DNA of 64,000 nucleotides from Mucilaginibacter daejeonensis (GTDB taxonomy: Bacteria; Bacteroidota; Bacteroidia; Sphingobacteriales; Sphingobacteriaceae): contig NZ_CP086068.1 of the NCBI RefSeq assembly GCF_020783335.1, forward strand, positions 248,001 through 312,000. The letters run 5' to 3'. Both the position numbers and the translations under genes were made by a program. Positions 37,132 through 45,478 of the stretch are shown one piece after another. Below the pieces are notes generated by a model that had not been told where the DNA came from, did no database searches, and saw only the letters and a list, made by a program, of their open reading frames with translations. How positions within the stretch are numbered: position 1 is the stretch's first letter; the number at the start of each line of letters is the position of its first letter.

Positions 37132-37677
37132 ATGATGATCGAGGCAATGGCAACAGCAACATCTACCCGCGAGCAGCAACTGACCGAACTTTATCTGAAG
37201 GCCTTCCCGGCAGTGGCTGCCATGGTGAGTAAACAGGGCGGTACGCTTGATGAGGCAAAAGATATTTTTCAGGATGCGCTGGTGATCCTGTACGAACGCG
37301 ACCTGCGTAACGACAGAGGCACCATTCAGGATAAAAAGGCCTACCTTAAAGGGATAGCCCGGCATTTATGGTATCACTACCGGCAAGGGCAGCAAAGGCT
37401 GGTAAGCATGGATCAGTTGACTCACGACCTGGCCGCCGATGTGCCCGAGCCCGTACCATCGGCCAATAGGTTGTTACGCTATCTGGAAGCAGCAGGTAAG
37501 CGTTGCCTTGATATGTTGCAAGCCTTTTATTACGACAAGGCCAGCATGCGTGAGATAGCCGAGCGGTTCCAACTCTCGGGCGAGCGATCGGCCACGGTGC
37601 AAAAGCATAAGTGTTTGGAAAAGGTACGCGAACAGGTAAAAGAAAGATCATTGATGTATGAGGACCTCTGTAACTGA
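37132..37677 (+). CDS. ECF-type RNA polymerase sigma factor
   Basis: 181 residues. Region 2 is seen in LDEAKDIFQDALVILYERD and KAYLKGIARHLWYHYRQGQQ; region 4 in MLQAFYYDKASMREIAERFQLSGERSATVQKHKCLEKVRE, where the HTH binds the -35 element. The ATG at 37132 has a second ATG next to it and another four codons later. The following gene overlaps its 3' end by 20 bases and is its likely partner. Target genes are unknown; the divergent glycosidase operon is the nearest candidate. Confidence 0.88.
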   Translation: MMIEAMATATSTREQQLTELYLKAFPAVAAMVSKQGGTLDEAKDIFQDALVILYERDLRNDRGTIQDKKAYLKGIARHLWYHYRQGQQRLVSMDQLTHDLAADVPEPVPSANRLLRYLEAAGKRCLDMLQAFYYDKASMREIAERFQLSGERSATVQKHKCLEKVREQVKERSLMYEDLCN

Positions 37678-37927
37678 CACCCGGCAAATAGACCATTACC
37701 TGCTCGGCCAGATGCCAGCAGAAGACCGCCTGATATTTGAGGCGCACACCATTATACGCCCTGAACTGAACGAGGCATTGCAGTGGCAGGCCACGGTTCA
37801 TGAACTGATCAGGCTAAGGGGACAGCGTGCTTTGCGAAACGAGATACGGTCGGTAGAACAAAAGCTTTTTGAACAGCCGCAGCATCAGAGCTTCAGGCAG
37901 CGGATCATGCGCATGTTCGGTAAATGA
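37658..37927 (+). CDS. Small cytoplasmic partner of the ECF sigma factor (putative anti-sigma)
   Basis: 89 residues, beginning ATG inside the sigma gene (20-base overlap). The sequence IDHYLLGQMPAEDRLIFEAH resembles the start of anti-sigma N-terminal domains in Bacteroidota (a helical segment with YLxGxMxxEER). There is no transmembrane helix and no zinc HC motif, so it is not a classic membrane anti-sigma factor. It ends with FRQRIMRMFGK. Function is inferred from position and the short motif only. Confidence 0.6.
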   Translation: MRTSVTDTRQIDHYLLGQMPAEDRLIFEAHTIIRPELNEALQWQATVHELIRLRGQRALRNEIRSVEQKLFEQPQHQSFRQRIMRMFGK

Positions 37928-37936
37928 TCATACCAA

Positions 37937-37968
37937 AAAAGGACCAGCTCATAAGCTGGTCCTTTTCG
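37937..37968. terminator. Bidirectional terminator between the sigma operon and the GLPGLI gene
   Basis: AAAAGGACCAGCT and AGCTGGTCCTTTT form a 13-bp stem around a four-base loop. T-tracts occur on both strands, and converging genes end on either side (37927 and 37970). Confidence 0.9.
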
Positions 37969-37969
37969 T

Positions 37970-38746
37970 TTATAACGTAAAGCCTTTTAACTCTTCCTGG
38001 GCATACTCGCCCCAATCCTTCATGGCCTCTTTCAAGGTGGCGTTCAGTTGTTTGTTGTTCACCGGCTTGCCTTTGGCCGGCGGGGCCAGCTCTTTTGGGG
38101 TAACGGCCTTATCGGTCACCTTGGTAGCGAACCAGGTCACATGTTCATGCGGCAGCGCCACCCCCAGGATCATACCCGGTAAACCGGTGAATGACTCTGG
38201 GCCACCGGTCACGGCTATCTGATCGGTATAAAAAGCTACCACGTATATCGAATCCATGATCACCGCATTGGCGCGTCTGCAGTTGTAGCCAGCAATCTCG
38301 CGGGTCTCATCAGTGATCTTCCAGTTGATCTTGCGTAAAGTATCCTTTACTAAAAAGTTCTCCTCGTAAACCAATTTGGCAGTGCTCGATGCCCCGGTGC
38401 TGAGGTCGGCACTTACGGTATTGGTTTGCTGAACGATGGGGGTGTTGAACCAGCCGTTCATGGGGCCGTCCTCCGGTAAGGGTTTGTAGAGCGTGCGGTC
38501 GCCGTCAAAATATAGCTCACTCTTCAATTTCTTGAATTGTGGCTGGCTCTTGCGAAACGATTCATAAGCGGGCTGCATGTAACTTTCGTTACGTTTATTG
38601 ATCCGCTTTTGAAGCAAGGCATACATGTTCACGCTCTTTTCAAATTCGATGGTGCCGCTGGTGGTAAAGTGTGCGTTCTGGGCAAAGCTGTTGGTACTGA
38701 TCAATGCCAGCAGGCAAATAGTGATGATGCGTAAGGTGGTTGTCAT
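37970..38746 (-). CDS. GLPGLI family exported protein
   Basis: 258 residues from the ATG at 38744-38746. Signal peptide (IITICLLALISTNSFAQ) and the family signature FTGLPGMILGV near residue 180 identify the GLPGLI family, a Bacteroidota-specific exported group of unknown biochemical function. It starts 4 bases after the stop of the upstream beta-barrel gene, a common pairing in this phylum, which suggests that the two work together in the outer envelope. Confidence 0.88.
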   Translation of the reverse strand: MTTTLRIITICLLALISTNSFAQNAHFTTSGTIEFEKSVNMYALLQKRINKRNESYMQPAYESFRKSQPQFKKLKSELYFDGDRTLYKPLPEDGPMNGWFNTPIVQQTNTVSADLSTGASSTAKLVYEENFLVKDTLRKINWKITDETREIAGYNCRRANAVIMDSIYVVAFYTDQIAVTGGPESFTGLPGMILGVALPHEHVTWFATKVTDKAVTPKELAPPAKGKPVNNKQLNATLKEAMKDWGEYAQEELKGFTL

Positions 38747-38750
38747 GATC

Positions 38751-41606
38751 TTATTTTTTTGCTGCGCCGCCACCCATCTTACTAAAGTCGTAAATGAGCG
38801 AGAACAACGCGTATCGTTTGATAGTGGTGTTAGTGGTTTGGGTGATGTAAGCGCCGTAGGCGTTACGCGAAAAGCCCTGGTTCTGGTTGAACACATCGTT
38901 CACGGTGACCTTTAATTTCAGGCTCTCATCTTTTAGGAATGATTTGGTCAGGTAAACGTTAGCGATAAAGCGCTTGAAATCTTCGTTGAACGATCTTGTA
39001 GGAGCACGGTACTCGTAATAACCATCGGTGCCTAACACCAATTTGGCTGGCAGGTAAAAGTTGATGTAATGGTTAGTAGTAAAGCCAAAGCCGTTGTTAT
39101 TAAGGTCAGGGTTAAGCGATGATCTACCGGTGTTATAGGTAGGACCGAACGACGCCCAGATATCGAATTTCTTTTCTACAAAGCGCTGTATGCTTAAACC
39201 GCCGCCCAGATTGTTGGAAACGGTGCGGTTAAGGGCCTCGCTAACGGTATTGTTGTTCACTGTACGCACCATGTTAAAAGAGGTACTACCGTTCACACTG
39301 GTGTAAATACCGATATTCATACTCCACAAGAACTTGACCTTGCTATCGGTGCTGGCGTAAACCGAATAATTGGTAGGCGTTTGTCCGCTCAAATTCACCG
39401 ACTGGCTAACGGTATAGCCATTGGCGGCGTTGGTGGTTATATTGCTTACGATCGGGTTACTGGTGAACGAATAGGAGCCGTTGATCCAAAGCGAGCGGTT
39501 GCTCAACACTTTGTAGGTGTTGTAAGTGACCTGGAAACGGTTGGTGAACGATGGACGCAGATCAGGGTTACCCAAGATCAGGTTGGTAGGGTCGATGTTG
39601 ATGATGATCGGCTGTATTTGATCAATAGTAGGTTGACGGGTGTTACCGTTATAATTGAACCTGAATGACTTTTGCTGCGAGAACCGGTATTGGTAGCTGA
39701 GCTGAGGGTTCCAGTTCACAAAGTGGCGATCGAACTCGCGGTCGTTCACTTTGTTCAGTTGCTGAAAGTCGACCACCGCCAGCTTGGTGCCAAAGTTAAA
39801 GGTGGTCTTATCCTTTTTATAGTTAAAGATAGCACCGCCCTGCTGGGTGAACTGATCTAAACGGTAATTGTTACTCAACGAGTCGACAAGTGCATCATAC
39901 CTGCCCGTGCCCGACTTGTTGAACGAACGGCGGTCGGCAGTGCTGTTACTGACGCCAATACCGTAATTCAATAATATAGATGTTGATTTAGAGAAGGGCT
40001 CGCTGTAAGCGATGTTACTGTTAAAGATGTTGGTGTTGATATCATTCACCTTGAACTGATCCACCTTTTGCGATGATGCCAGGCCGCCCGCGGTATTGTA
40101 CACCTCGGTATTTGATAACAGGAAACCGGTATTGTCATTACGGTCGATCGTTTGTGAAACGGTAGCCGATATGGTACGTCCTACTTTCTTGAACTTTTTG
40201 GTGTACAATGCGCTAAAGTTGAACGTTTTCTGGTCACCATCGGTGCTCAGGTCACGGCTGTTGTTATTCAGTAACTTCTCTTCAAGCGTTTCGGTGTTTT
40301 TACGGTTGCTGGTGGCACGGTACGAGCTTTCGGTATCGCTGCTTTTTAAGGTGCCATCAAAAGCGATCTTCAGGTTCGATAAGCTATCGAGCTTGAAATT
40401 AAAGGCACCATCGGCCTTTTGCCTGAATACGTAGTTCTTGAAATTTTGGTCGGAGTTAGTGATGATCGAGCTGGCAGGGATAGCCGCAGTGCCAGCGATG
40501 TTATTTTGCGATAACACGTTGCGGTCGCCTGTCACGGTCAATGAACCGATCTTGTAGTTGCCGTTCACGGTCACTTTGTCGCCATTCCATTTATTGTCAT
40601 AGTGTGCGCCACCGGCCCTGGCCACCGGTAAGCCATCACCACTGTAACGGCCGCTCCATCCCTCTATATCGTCATTACCGTTGCCCGAAATGTTGATGCC
40701 CCCATCCACAAATTCAACGTTGTTGCCGCCGGTACCGTATTTATTGGCATCCTCCCAGCCCAGGCCTGTTTTGCCCGTATTGGCCAAAGTTCCATAAGCC
40801 GATATCTTTTCCTTGCCCCTGAATTTGTTAAAGGCCGCTTGTTCCTGGTAAAATTTCTTTGTCCCTATACCGGCCTCTACCTTACCGAAGTAGCCGTTCT
40901 TCTTGTCCTCCTTCAATTTGATATTGATGGTCTTGGATTTATTGCCATCATCGATACCCGTAAAAGCAGCCTGATCGCTCGATTTATCATAGAGTTGTAC
41001 TTTATCTACCATGTCTGCGCGAAGGTTCTTGGTCACCAGGGTAGGGTCATCACCAAAAAACTCTTCGCCGTCTACCAATACCTTGTTCACGGTTTGGCCC
41101 TGGGCGGTGATCTTGCCATCCTTATCTACGGTGATGCCGGGTAGCTGTTTAAGGAGGTCTTCCACCTTGGCGTTAGGTTGTACGGTAAAGCTGGAGGCAT
41201 TGAATTCGGTGGTGTCGCCCTTGATCTTGATGGCAGCGCGGGTACCCTTTACCATTACGCTGGCTAACAGCATCGACCGCAACATGAGGTTGAGCTGCCC
41301 GGCGTTGTAAGTGGTATGCGCCGAATCAAGTGTGAAATCTTCTACGTAATCGGCGTACTTAGGGTAGGTCACCAACAAGATGAACTTACCTGTATTGAGC
41401 GGACCGATGTTAAAAACGCCATTAGCGCCGGCACGGGCAAATTTACGCAAGGTAGAATCCTTGGCGTTCAGCACCATCACGGTGGCATTGGTGAGTTTGG
41501 CATTGGAAGCAGTGTCGACCACGCTTCCTTTTACAGCGTAATTGTTTTGTGCGAATAAAAAAGTACTGAATAGACAGAGGAATAGTGTTGTGAATAGATA
41601 TCTCAT
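38751..41606 (-). CDS. Outer-membrane beta-barrel protein with carboxypeptidase-regulatory-like domain (TonB receptor-like)
   Basis: 951 residues. Signal peptide (LFTTLFLCLFSTFLFAQ), an Ig-like carboxypeptidase-regulatory domain (about 22-100: YAVKGSVVDTASNAKLTNATVMVL), a plug-like domain (KVEDLLKQLPGITVDKDGKITAQGQ) and a large C-terminal barrel rich in aromatic-alternating strands to the end. There is no recognisable TonB box. This is the OMP_b-brl family that in Bacteroidota often precedes a GLPGLI protein, as here. The ligand is unknown. The gene ends in a glycine/lysine tail, GGGAAKK. Confidence 0.87.
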   Translation of the reverse strand: MRYLFTTLFLCLFSTFLFAQNNYAVKGSVVDTASNAKLTNATVMVLNAKDSTLRKFARAGANGVFNIGPLNTGKFILLVTYPKYADYVEDFTLDSAHTTYNAGQLNLMLRSMLLASVMVKGTRAAIKIKGDTTEFNASSFTVQPNAKVEDLLKQLPGITVDKDGKITAQGQTVNKVLVDGEEFFGDDPTLVTKNLRADMVDKVQLYDKSSDQAAFTGIDDGNKSKTINIKLKEDKKNGYFGKVEAGIGTKKFYQEQAAFNKFRGKEKISAYGTLANTGKTGLGWEDANKYGTGGNNVEFVDGGINISGNGNDDIEGWSGRYSGDGLPVARAGGAHYDNKWNGDKVTVNGNYKIGSLTVTGDRNVLSQNNIAGTAAIPASSIITNSDQNFKNYVFRQKADGAFNFKLDSLSNLKIAFDGTLKSSDTESSYRATSNRKNTETLEEKLLNNNSRDLSTDGDQKTFNFSALYTKKFKKVGRTISATVSQTIDRNDNTGFLLSNTEVYNTAGGLASSQKVDQFKVNDINTNIFNSNIAYSEPFSKSTSILLNYGIGVSNSTADRRSFNKSGTGRYDALVDSLSNNYRLDQFTQQGGAIFNYKKDKTTFNFGTKLAVVDFQQLNKVNDREFDRHFVNWNPQLSYQYRFSQQKSFRFNYNGNTRQPTIDQIQPIIINIDPTNLILGNPDLRPSFTNRFQVTYNTYKVLSNRSLWINGSYSFTSNPIVSNITTNAANGYTVSQSVNLSGQTPTNYSVYASTDSKVKFLWSMNIGIYTSVNGSTSFNMVRTVNNNTVSEALNRTVSNNLGGGLSIQRFVEKKFDIWASFGPTYNTGRSSLNPDLNNNGFGFTTNHYINFYLPAKLVLGTDGYYEYRAPTRSFNEDFKRFIANVYLTKSFLKDESLKLKVTVNDVFNQNQGFSRNAYGAYITQTTNTTIKRYALFSLIYDFSKMGGGAAKK

Positions 41607-41834
41607 GGTCAGGTTTGAGGCAACAAGGTATAACTAAAGTGTTAGTATTCAAAAAGAACACCCGTATTATTCTGCCTTTTTAACATTTATTAACGTTATC
41701 GTAATAAGTGCATAGCTGTAGCAACACCTAAAGGCAGGACGTTACACCCATAAGAGTACTTTTATATCAAATGGTTACACTACGGTGCATTTATTCTGAT
41801 ATTTGCTGTCATAAACAGTTAAGTGAGTCCTGAC

Positions 41835-42779
41835 ATGAATCGCATCGATCGAATATCGGCCATTTTGATACACCTGCAATCACGCAGGCTGGTGAAGGCA
41901 CAGGCCATTGCCGACCGCTTCGGGATCAGCTTGCGTACCGTGTACCGCGATATACGCACCTTGGAAGAAGCCGGCGTACCGATCATTGGCGAGGCTGGTG
42001 TGGGGTATTCCCTGGCTGATGGATACCGCTTGCCGCCGGTGGCCTTTACGCTGGAAGAGGCTATGGCCTTTATCACGGCCGAGAAGCTGGTAGAGAAACT
42101 GACCGATGATACCAACAGCAGCAGTTACCGCTCGGCCATGTATAAAGTAAGAGCCGTATTGCGTAACGCTGAGAAGGATCACCTGGCCGGTATCGACAAC
42201 AGTATAGAGGTGATGAAAGGGAACAGGCCCGCGCACCTTAATCAGGGTTTAGATCCTTTGCAGACCTTGTTGAACGCCATAGCCTTAAAGAAGGTAGTAT
42301 CGCTCACCTATTTTTCTTATTACCGGCAGCAGCATAGCCAGCGTGATGTGGAACCCATAGGCGTATTTTACCTGGACCGTTACTGGCACCTGATCGCTTA
42401 TTGCCGCGCCAAGCAAGATCACCGTGATTTCAGATTCGATCGCATGATGGACCTCAAGGTGACCGATGAATGTTATACCAAAGAGCATCCGCCGTTAAAA
42501 GATCACTTGCAACGGGTGTACGACCGGCATGAACTGATACCGGTGGTGATCCGCATCGATAAGGCATCTGCGCTGTACCTGGGCGAGCAGCGCTACTACA
42601 TGGGTTATGTTAGCGAAGTGGATAGGGGCGACGAACTGGAGATGACCTTCATGACCATGTCGTTAGAGGGTTTTGCGCGATGGTATATGATGTTCGCCGA
42701 TAGGGCTGAGATACTGGAACCGCCTGCCCTGCTCGATAAGGTGAAAGGTATCGCCCAAAAAATATTTTCAAAAGCCTAA
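41835..42779 (+). CDS. YafY/WYL-domain transcriptional regulator
   Basis: 314 residues from the ATG at 41835 (a GTG four codons earlier is in frame). The N-terminal HTH_11 wing helix is RRLVKAQAIADRFGISLRTVYRDIRTLEEAGVPI; the WYL domain begins about 135 with SLTYFSY and carries GVFYLDRYWHLIAYCRAKQDHRDFRFDRMMDL. A WCX-like C-terminal extension follows. WYL domains bind ligands or nucleic acid. It is followed after 68 bases by a DinB-family gene on the same strand, a neighbour pair often seen in Bacteroidota. Confidence 0.9.
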   Translation: MNRIDRISAILIHLQSRRLVKAQAIADRFGISLRTVYRDIRTLEEAGVPIIGEAGVGYSLADGYRLPPVAFTLEEAMAFITAEKLVEKLTDDTNSSSYRSAMYKVRAVLRNAEKDHLAGIDNSIEVMKGNRPAHLNQGLDPLQTLLNAIALKKVVSLTYFSYYRQQHSQRDVEPIGVFYLDRYWHLIAYCRAKQDHRDFRFDRMMDLKVTDECYTKEHPPLKDHLQRVYDRHELIPVVIRIDKASALYLGEQRYYMGYVSEVDRGDELEMTFMTMSLEGFARWYMMFADRAEILEPPALLDKVKGIAQKIFSKA

Positions 42780-42847
42780 AAGCTGCTGACATAGGGTTGT
42801 CACTACCCCATGGTTTCTTTGTATCAACATCAAAAAACAAAGAAACC

Positions 42848-43366
42848 ATGAACATTATCGAAGCACTTTTGAAAGAGTTGACCAACGAAGGCAATAACAC
42901 CCGTAAAATGCTGGAGCGCATCCCTAACGAAGATCACGACTGGCAACCTCACCCTAAAAGCATGACCGTGCGCCGTTTGGCCGCCCATATAGCTGATCTG
43001 GGTAACTGGATCGGTATGACGGTGAACAGCCCCGGCCTTGACTTTGCCACCGGCGAGTGGAAAGAGGAAGAATTTGAGAACACCGCCGGCCTGCTCGATT
43101 ACTTTGAACGCTCACTGGCCGATGGCATTGCCCAACTGGGAAAGACCACTGAAGAAGTGCTGACCGAGACCTGGACCCTGCAAAACGGCGAGCACATCAT
43201 CATGGTGTGCACCAAGTACGAGATGATACGTATCGTGCTCGCACAAATGATCCATCATCGTGCGCAAATGGGTGTTTACCTGCGTCTGCTTAACATACCT
43301 ATCCCTGGCAGCTATGGCCCAAGTGCCGATGAGTTGGAAGAGATGCAAAAATATCAGACAGCCTAA
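42848..43366 (+). CDS. DinB family protein
   Basis: 172 residues from the ATG at 42848. DinB-fold marks are MTVRRLAAHIADLGNWIGM with the first histidine and LAQMIHHRAQMGVYLRLLNIPIPG with HHR near the C-terminus. Likely a metal-binding four-helix bundle; substrate unknown. The frame extends 17 codons upstream without family similarity. A terminator follows. It is the third DinB-superfamily member in the window (with 5165-5713 and 30882-31388). Confidence 0.88.
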   Translation: MNIIEALLKELTNEGNNTRKMLERIPNEDHDWQPHPKSMTVRRLAAHIADLGNWIGMTVNSPGLDFATGEWKEEEFENTAGLLDYFERSLADGIAQLGKTTEEVLTETWTLQNGEHIIMVCTKYEMIRIVLAQMIHHRAQMGVYLRLLNIPIPGSYGPSADELEEMQKYQTA

Positions 43367-43372
43367 ACCTCT

Positions 43373-43398
43373 TAAGCCCCTCAACAAGGGGCTTTTTT
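43373..43398 (+). terminator. Terminator after the DinB gene
   Basis: AAGCCCCT and AGGGGCTT form an 8-bp stem with a short CAACA loop, followed by a run of T. Confidence 0.88.
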
Positions 43399-43438
43399 GT
43401 GGCCAGAAAATGCTTTATAATCGTTATCGATCAATTGT

Positions 43439-43446
43439 TATATTTG
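43439..43446 (+). promoter_or_regulatory. -7 element of the oxyR promoter
   Basis: TATATTTG, a perfect TAnnTTTG, 25 bases before the oxyR start codon. The -33 region (TTTATAA near 43415) is weak. Confidence 0.6.
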
Positions 43447-43471
43447 CCATAGAGATATACTATAGGCCAAA

Positions 43472-44407
43472 ATGACCATTACCCAACTGGAATACATCGT
43501 TGCTGTTGATACTTATAAAAGCTTTGTATTAGCTGCCGAAAAGTGTTTTGTGACGCAGCCCACCCTGAGCATGCAGGTTCAAAAGCTGGAAGACATGCTG
43601 GGCGTAAAGATATTTGACCGCACGCGTCAGCCCATCGTTCCTACCGAGGTGGGTACCGAGATCATTGCCCAGGCCCGGGTCATGCTGGCCGAAAGCTATA
43701 AGATCAAAGAGATCGTGACCGACCGGCAAACCGAACTTTCGGGGGAGTTACGTATCGGGATCATCCCTACCATAGCGCCATACCTGTTACCGCGCATCAT
43801 CAGCCGTTTTGTAGAGCAGTACCCGCAGGTCAAATTGGTGGTGTGGGAACAAACCACCGAGAACATCATTCAGCAGCTCAAATTAAGCACGATCGATTGC
43901 GGCATCTTATCGACACCATTGCACGAAAGCGGCCTGACCGAGATACCGGTATTCTACGAAAATTTTGTGGCTTATGTATCCAAAAGCAGTAAGCTGCACA
44001 AGCAAAAGAACATCAGTCCTGAGGATATAGATGTAGAAGAATTATGGGTACTTGACGAAGGTCATTGCATGCGCGAGCAGGTGTTGAACATTTGCCAACG
44101 CCGTAAAAGCACTAAGGGCTTTCAGCACTTTGAATACAACACCGGTAGTGTGGATACCCTAAAGCGCATGGTAGACCAAAATAATGGTGCCACCATTTTA
44201 CCTGAGTTGGCCCTTGACGACCTGAGCGATAAACAGCTCGACCGTATCCGTTACTTCCGCTCGCCCGAGCCGGCACGTGAGGTAAGCATCGTGATCCAGC
44301 GTAATTTTTTAAAACGCCGCATGATAGAGGCCCTCAAGACCGAGATCCTGCATTTTATCCCCAAAAGGTTAAAGAGCAAGAAAAAGAAAGAATTGATGGA
44401 CATTTAA
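43472..44407 (+). CDS. oxyR: Hydrogen peroxide-inducible regulator OxyR (LysR family)
   Basis: 311 residues. HTH at about 18-40 (VLAAEKCFVTQPTLSMQVQKLE). The two redox cysteines are at positions 199 and 208 in EGHCMREQVLNICQRR, the same numbering and spacing as E. coli OxyR, so the protein should form the H2O2-induced disulfide. The C-terminus is very basic (RLKSKKKKELMDI). It controls peroxide defence genes; none is adjacent. It has its own promoter and terminator. Confidence 0.94.
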   Translation: MTITQLEYIVAVDTYKSFVLAAEKCFVTQPTLSMQVQKLEDMLGVKIFDRTRQPIVPTEVGTEIIAQARVMLAESYKIKEIVTDRQTELSGELRIGIIPTIAPYLLPRIISRFVEQYPQVKLVVWEQTTENIIQQLKLSTIDCGILSTPLHESGLTEIPVFYENFVAYVSKSSKLHKQKNISPEDIDVEELWVLDEGHCMREQVLNICQRRKSTKGFQHFEYNTGSVDTLKRMVDQNNGATILPELALDDLSDKQLDRIRYFRSPEPAREVSIVIQRNFLKRRMIEALKTEILHFIPKRLKSKKKKELMDI

Positions 44408-44411
44408 CCAG

Positions 44412-44437
44412 CAAAAGCCGGAAATATCCGGTTTTAT
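44412..44437 (+). terminator. oxyR terminator
   Basis: AAAAGCCGGA and TCCGGTTTT pair (one bulged base) and TTTTAT follows immediately. It is a modest terminator. Confidence 0.65.
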
Positions 44438-44456
44438 AAAGCGATCATAAAAGCTT

Positions 44457-44464
44457 TACCTTTG
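44457..44464 (+). promoter_or_regulatory. -7 element of a promoter five bases upstream of the start codon
   Basis: TACCTTTG at 44457-44464 is identical to the rRNA P3 -7 element, and the ATG of the following gene is at 44469. The transcription start should fall on or next to that ATG. The -33 region (TTTTAT near 44432) is weak. Confidence 0.6.
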
Positions 44465-44468
44465 GGCC

Positions 44469-45104
44469 ATGGCTACCATCAAAGCATTTTTAAACAATCC
44501 GTACCAGGAAAATACTTATCTGTTATATGACGAGACCGGCGAATGTGCCATCATCGATCCGGGTATGTATACCGCTGCCGAGCAGGATGCGGTGGTCAAC
44601 TTCATTAAGGCCGAAGGCTTAAAGCCGGTACTGCTGCTCAATACTCACTGCCACATCGACCATGTGCTGGGCAATAAGTTCGTATTTGATCAGTATGGGT
44701 TAAAGCCGCAGTTCCACAAAGGCGAACTGGTGGTTCTAGAGGCCATGCCGGTATGGTCGCAGCAGTCGGGCCTGAGGTATGAGTTATCGCCCTTGCCTGA
44801 TACCTATTTGCCCGAGAGCGGTAGCATAAGCTTTGGCAATACCACCTTGGAGCTGATCTTTGCTCCGGGTCATTCACCTGCACACTTGTGCTTTTATGAT
44901 GTGCAAAATGGTATCGTGATCGGTGGTGATGTGCTTTTCAGAGGCAGCATTGGCCGCACCGACCTCCCGGGCGGCAACCATCAGCAATTACTTACTAACA
45001 TCCAGCAAAAGCTGTTCATATTGCCCGATGAGCTGGTGGTTTACCCAGGCCACGGTCCCGAGACCACCATTGGCCGCGAGAAAGAGACGAATCCTTTCTT
45101 CTAA
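44469..45104 (+). CDS. Metallo-beta-lactamase-fold hydrolase (glyoxalase II-like)
   Basis: 211 residues. Metal ligands: NTHCHIDHVLG (THxHxDH), the downstream His in FAPGHSPAHL, the bridging Asp in IVIGGDVLFR and the last His in VYPGHGPETTIG. The fold and length (about 210) fit the hydroxyacylglutathione hydrolase-like group common in Bacteroidota. The N-terminus MATIKAFLNNPYQENTYLL is the normal start of the family, so the ATG at 44469 is right even though it lies at the predicted transcription start. Confidence 0.9.
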   Translation: MATIKAFLNNPYQENTYLLYDETGECAIIDPGMYTAAEQDAVVNFIKAEGLKPVLLLNTHCHIDHVLGNKFVFDQYGLKPQFHKGELVVLEAMPVWSQQSGLRYELSPLPDTYLPESGSISFGNTTLELIFAPGHSPAHLCFYDVQNGIVIGGDVLFRGSIGRTDLPGGNHQQLLTNIQQKLFILPDELVVYPGHGPETTIGREKETNPFF

Positions 45105-45178
45105 GATCATATCGCCGATCAGCAACCCAAACACCGTTCGCATCAACGCACAAGGAGGTAAATAAGGCTGCCTGCTCA

Positions 45179-45210
45179 TTTGCAAATCATCGGCGTATTT
45201 TGCAAATTTG
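45179..45210 (+). promoter_or_regulatory. Promoter of the metH-metF operon
   Basis: -33 TTTGC at 45179-45183, 19-base spacer and -7-like CAAATTTG at 45203-45210 (one mismatch). It starts transcription right at the 5' edge of the SAM riboswitch. Confidence 0.7.
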
Positions 45211-45213
45211 TAC

Positions 45214-45328
45214 CGCTTATAGAGAAAGACGGAGGGATTGGACCCTGCGAAGTCTTAGCAACCTGTGCTTACAAGGTGCTACATTCTACTTGAGACCGCC
45301 AACTGACAGGTTTCAAGACGGATAAGCG
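45214..45328 (+). ncRNA. SAM-I (S-box) riboswitch
   Basis: Core elements are visible in order: P1 left arm CGCTTAT (45214-45220), AGACGGAGGGATTGGACCC, GCGAAGTCTTAGCAACC, AAGGTGCTACATTCTAC, the P4 hairpin around ACTGACAGG, and P1 right arm ATAAGCG (45322-45328). It matches the S-box layout that binds S-adenosylmethionine, and it precedes metH. The expression platform is not obvious: no terminator follows, and a repeat element (R3) lies between it and the metH start. Confidence 0.93.
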
Positions 45329-45379
45329 AGAGTCAATGAGAACTCCAAACCTCCATGGCCTTTCGATATAAGCTGTTTT

Positions 45380-45475
45380 AGTATCTGGTATCAAGTATCT
45401 CGTATCAAGAGCATGCGATACTTGAAAGCAACAGTAGTACACTGTCTTGATACTTTATACTAACTACTTGTTACT
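45380..45475 (+). repeat. GTATCAAG-type hairpin element R3 in the metH leader
   Basis: The left arm 45380-45410 and right arm 45445-45475 pair over AGTATCTCGTATCAAGA/TCTTGATACTTTATACT (14 of 17). The first part, TTTAGTATCTGGTATCAAG, matches arm R4 at 17 of 19 positions. The element ends four bases before the metH ATG, so it forms a 5' UTR hairpin. Confidence 0.72.
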
Positions 45476-45478
45476 TCA

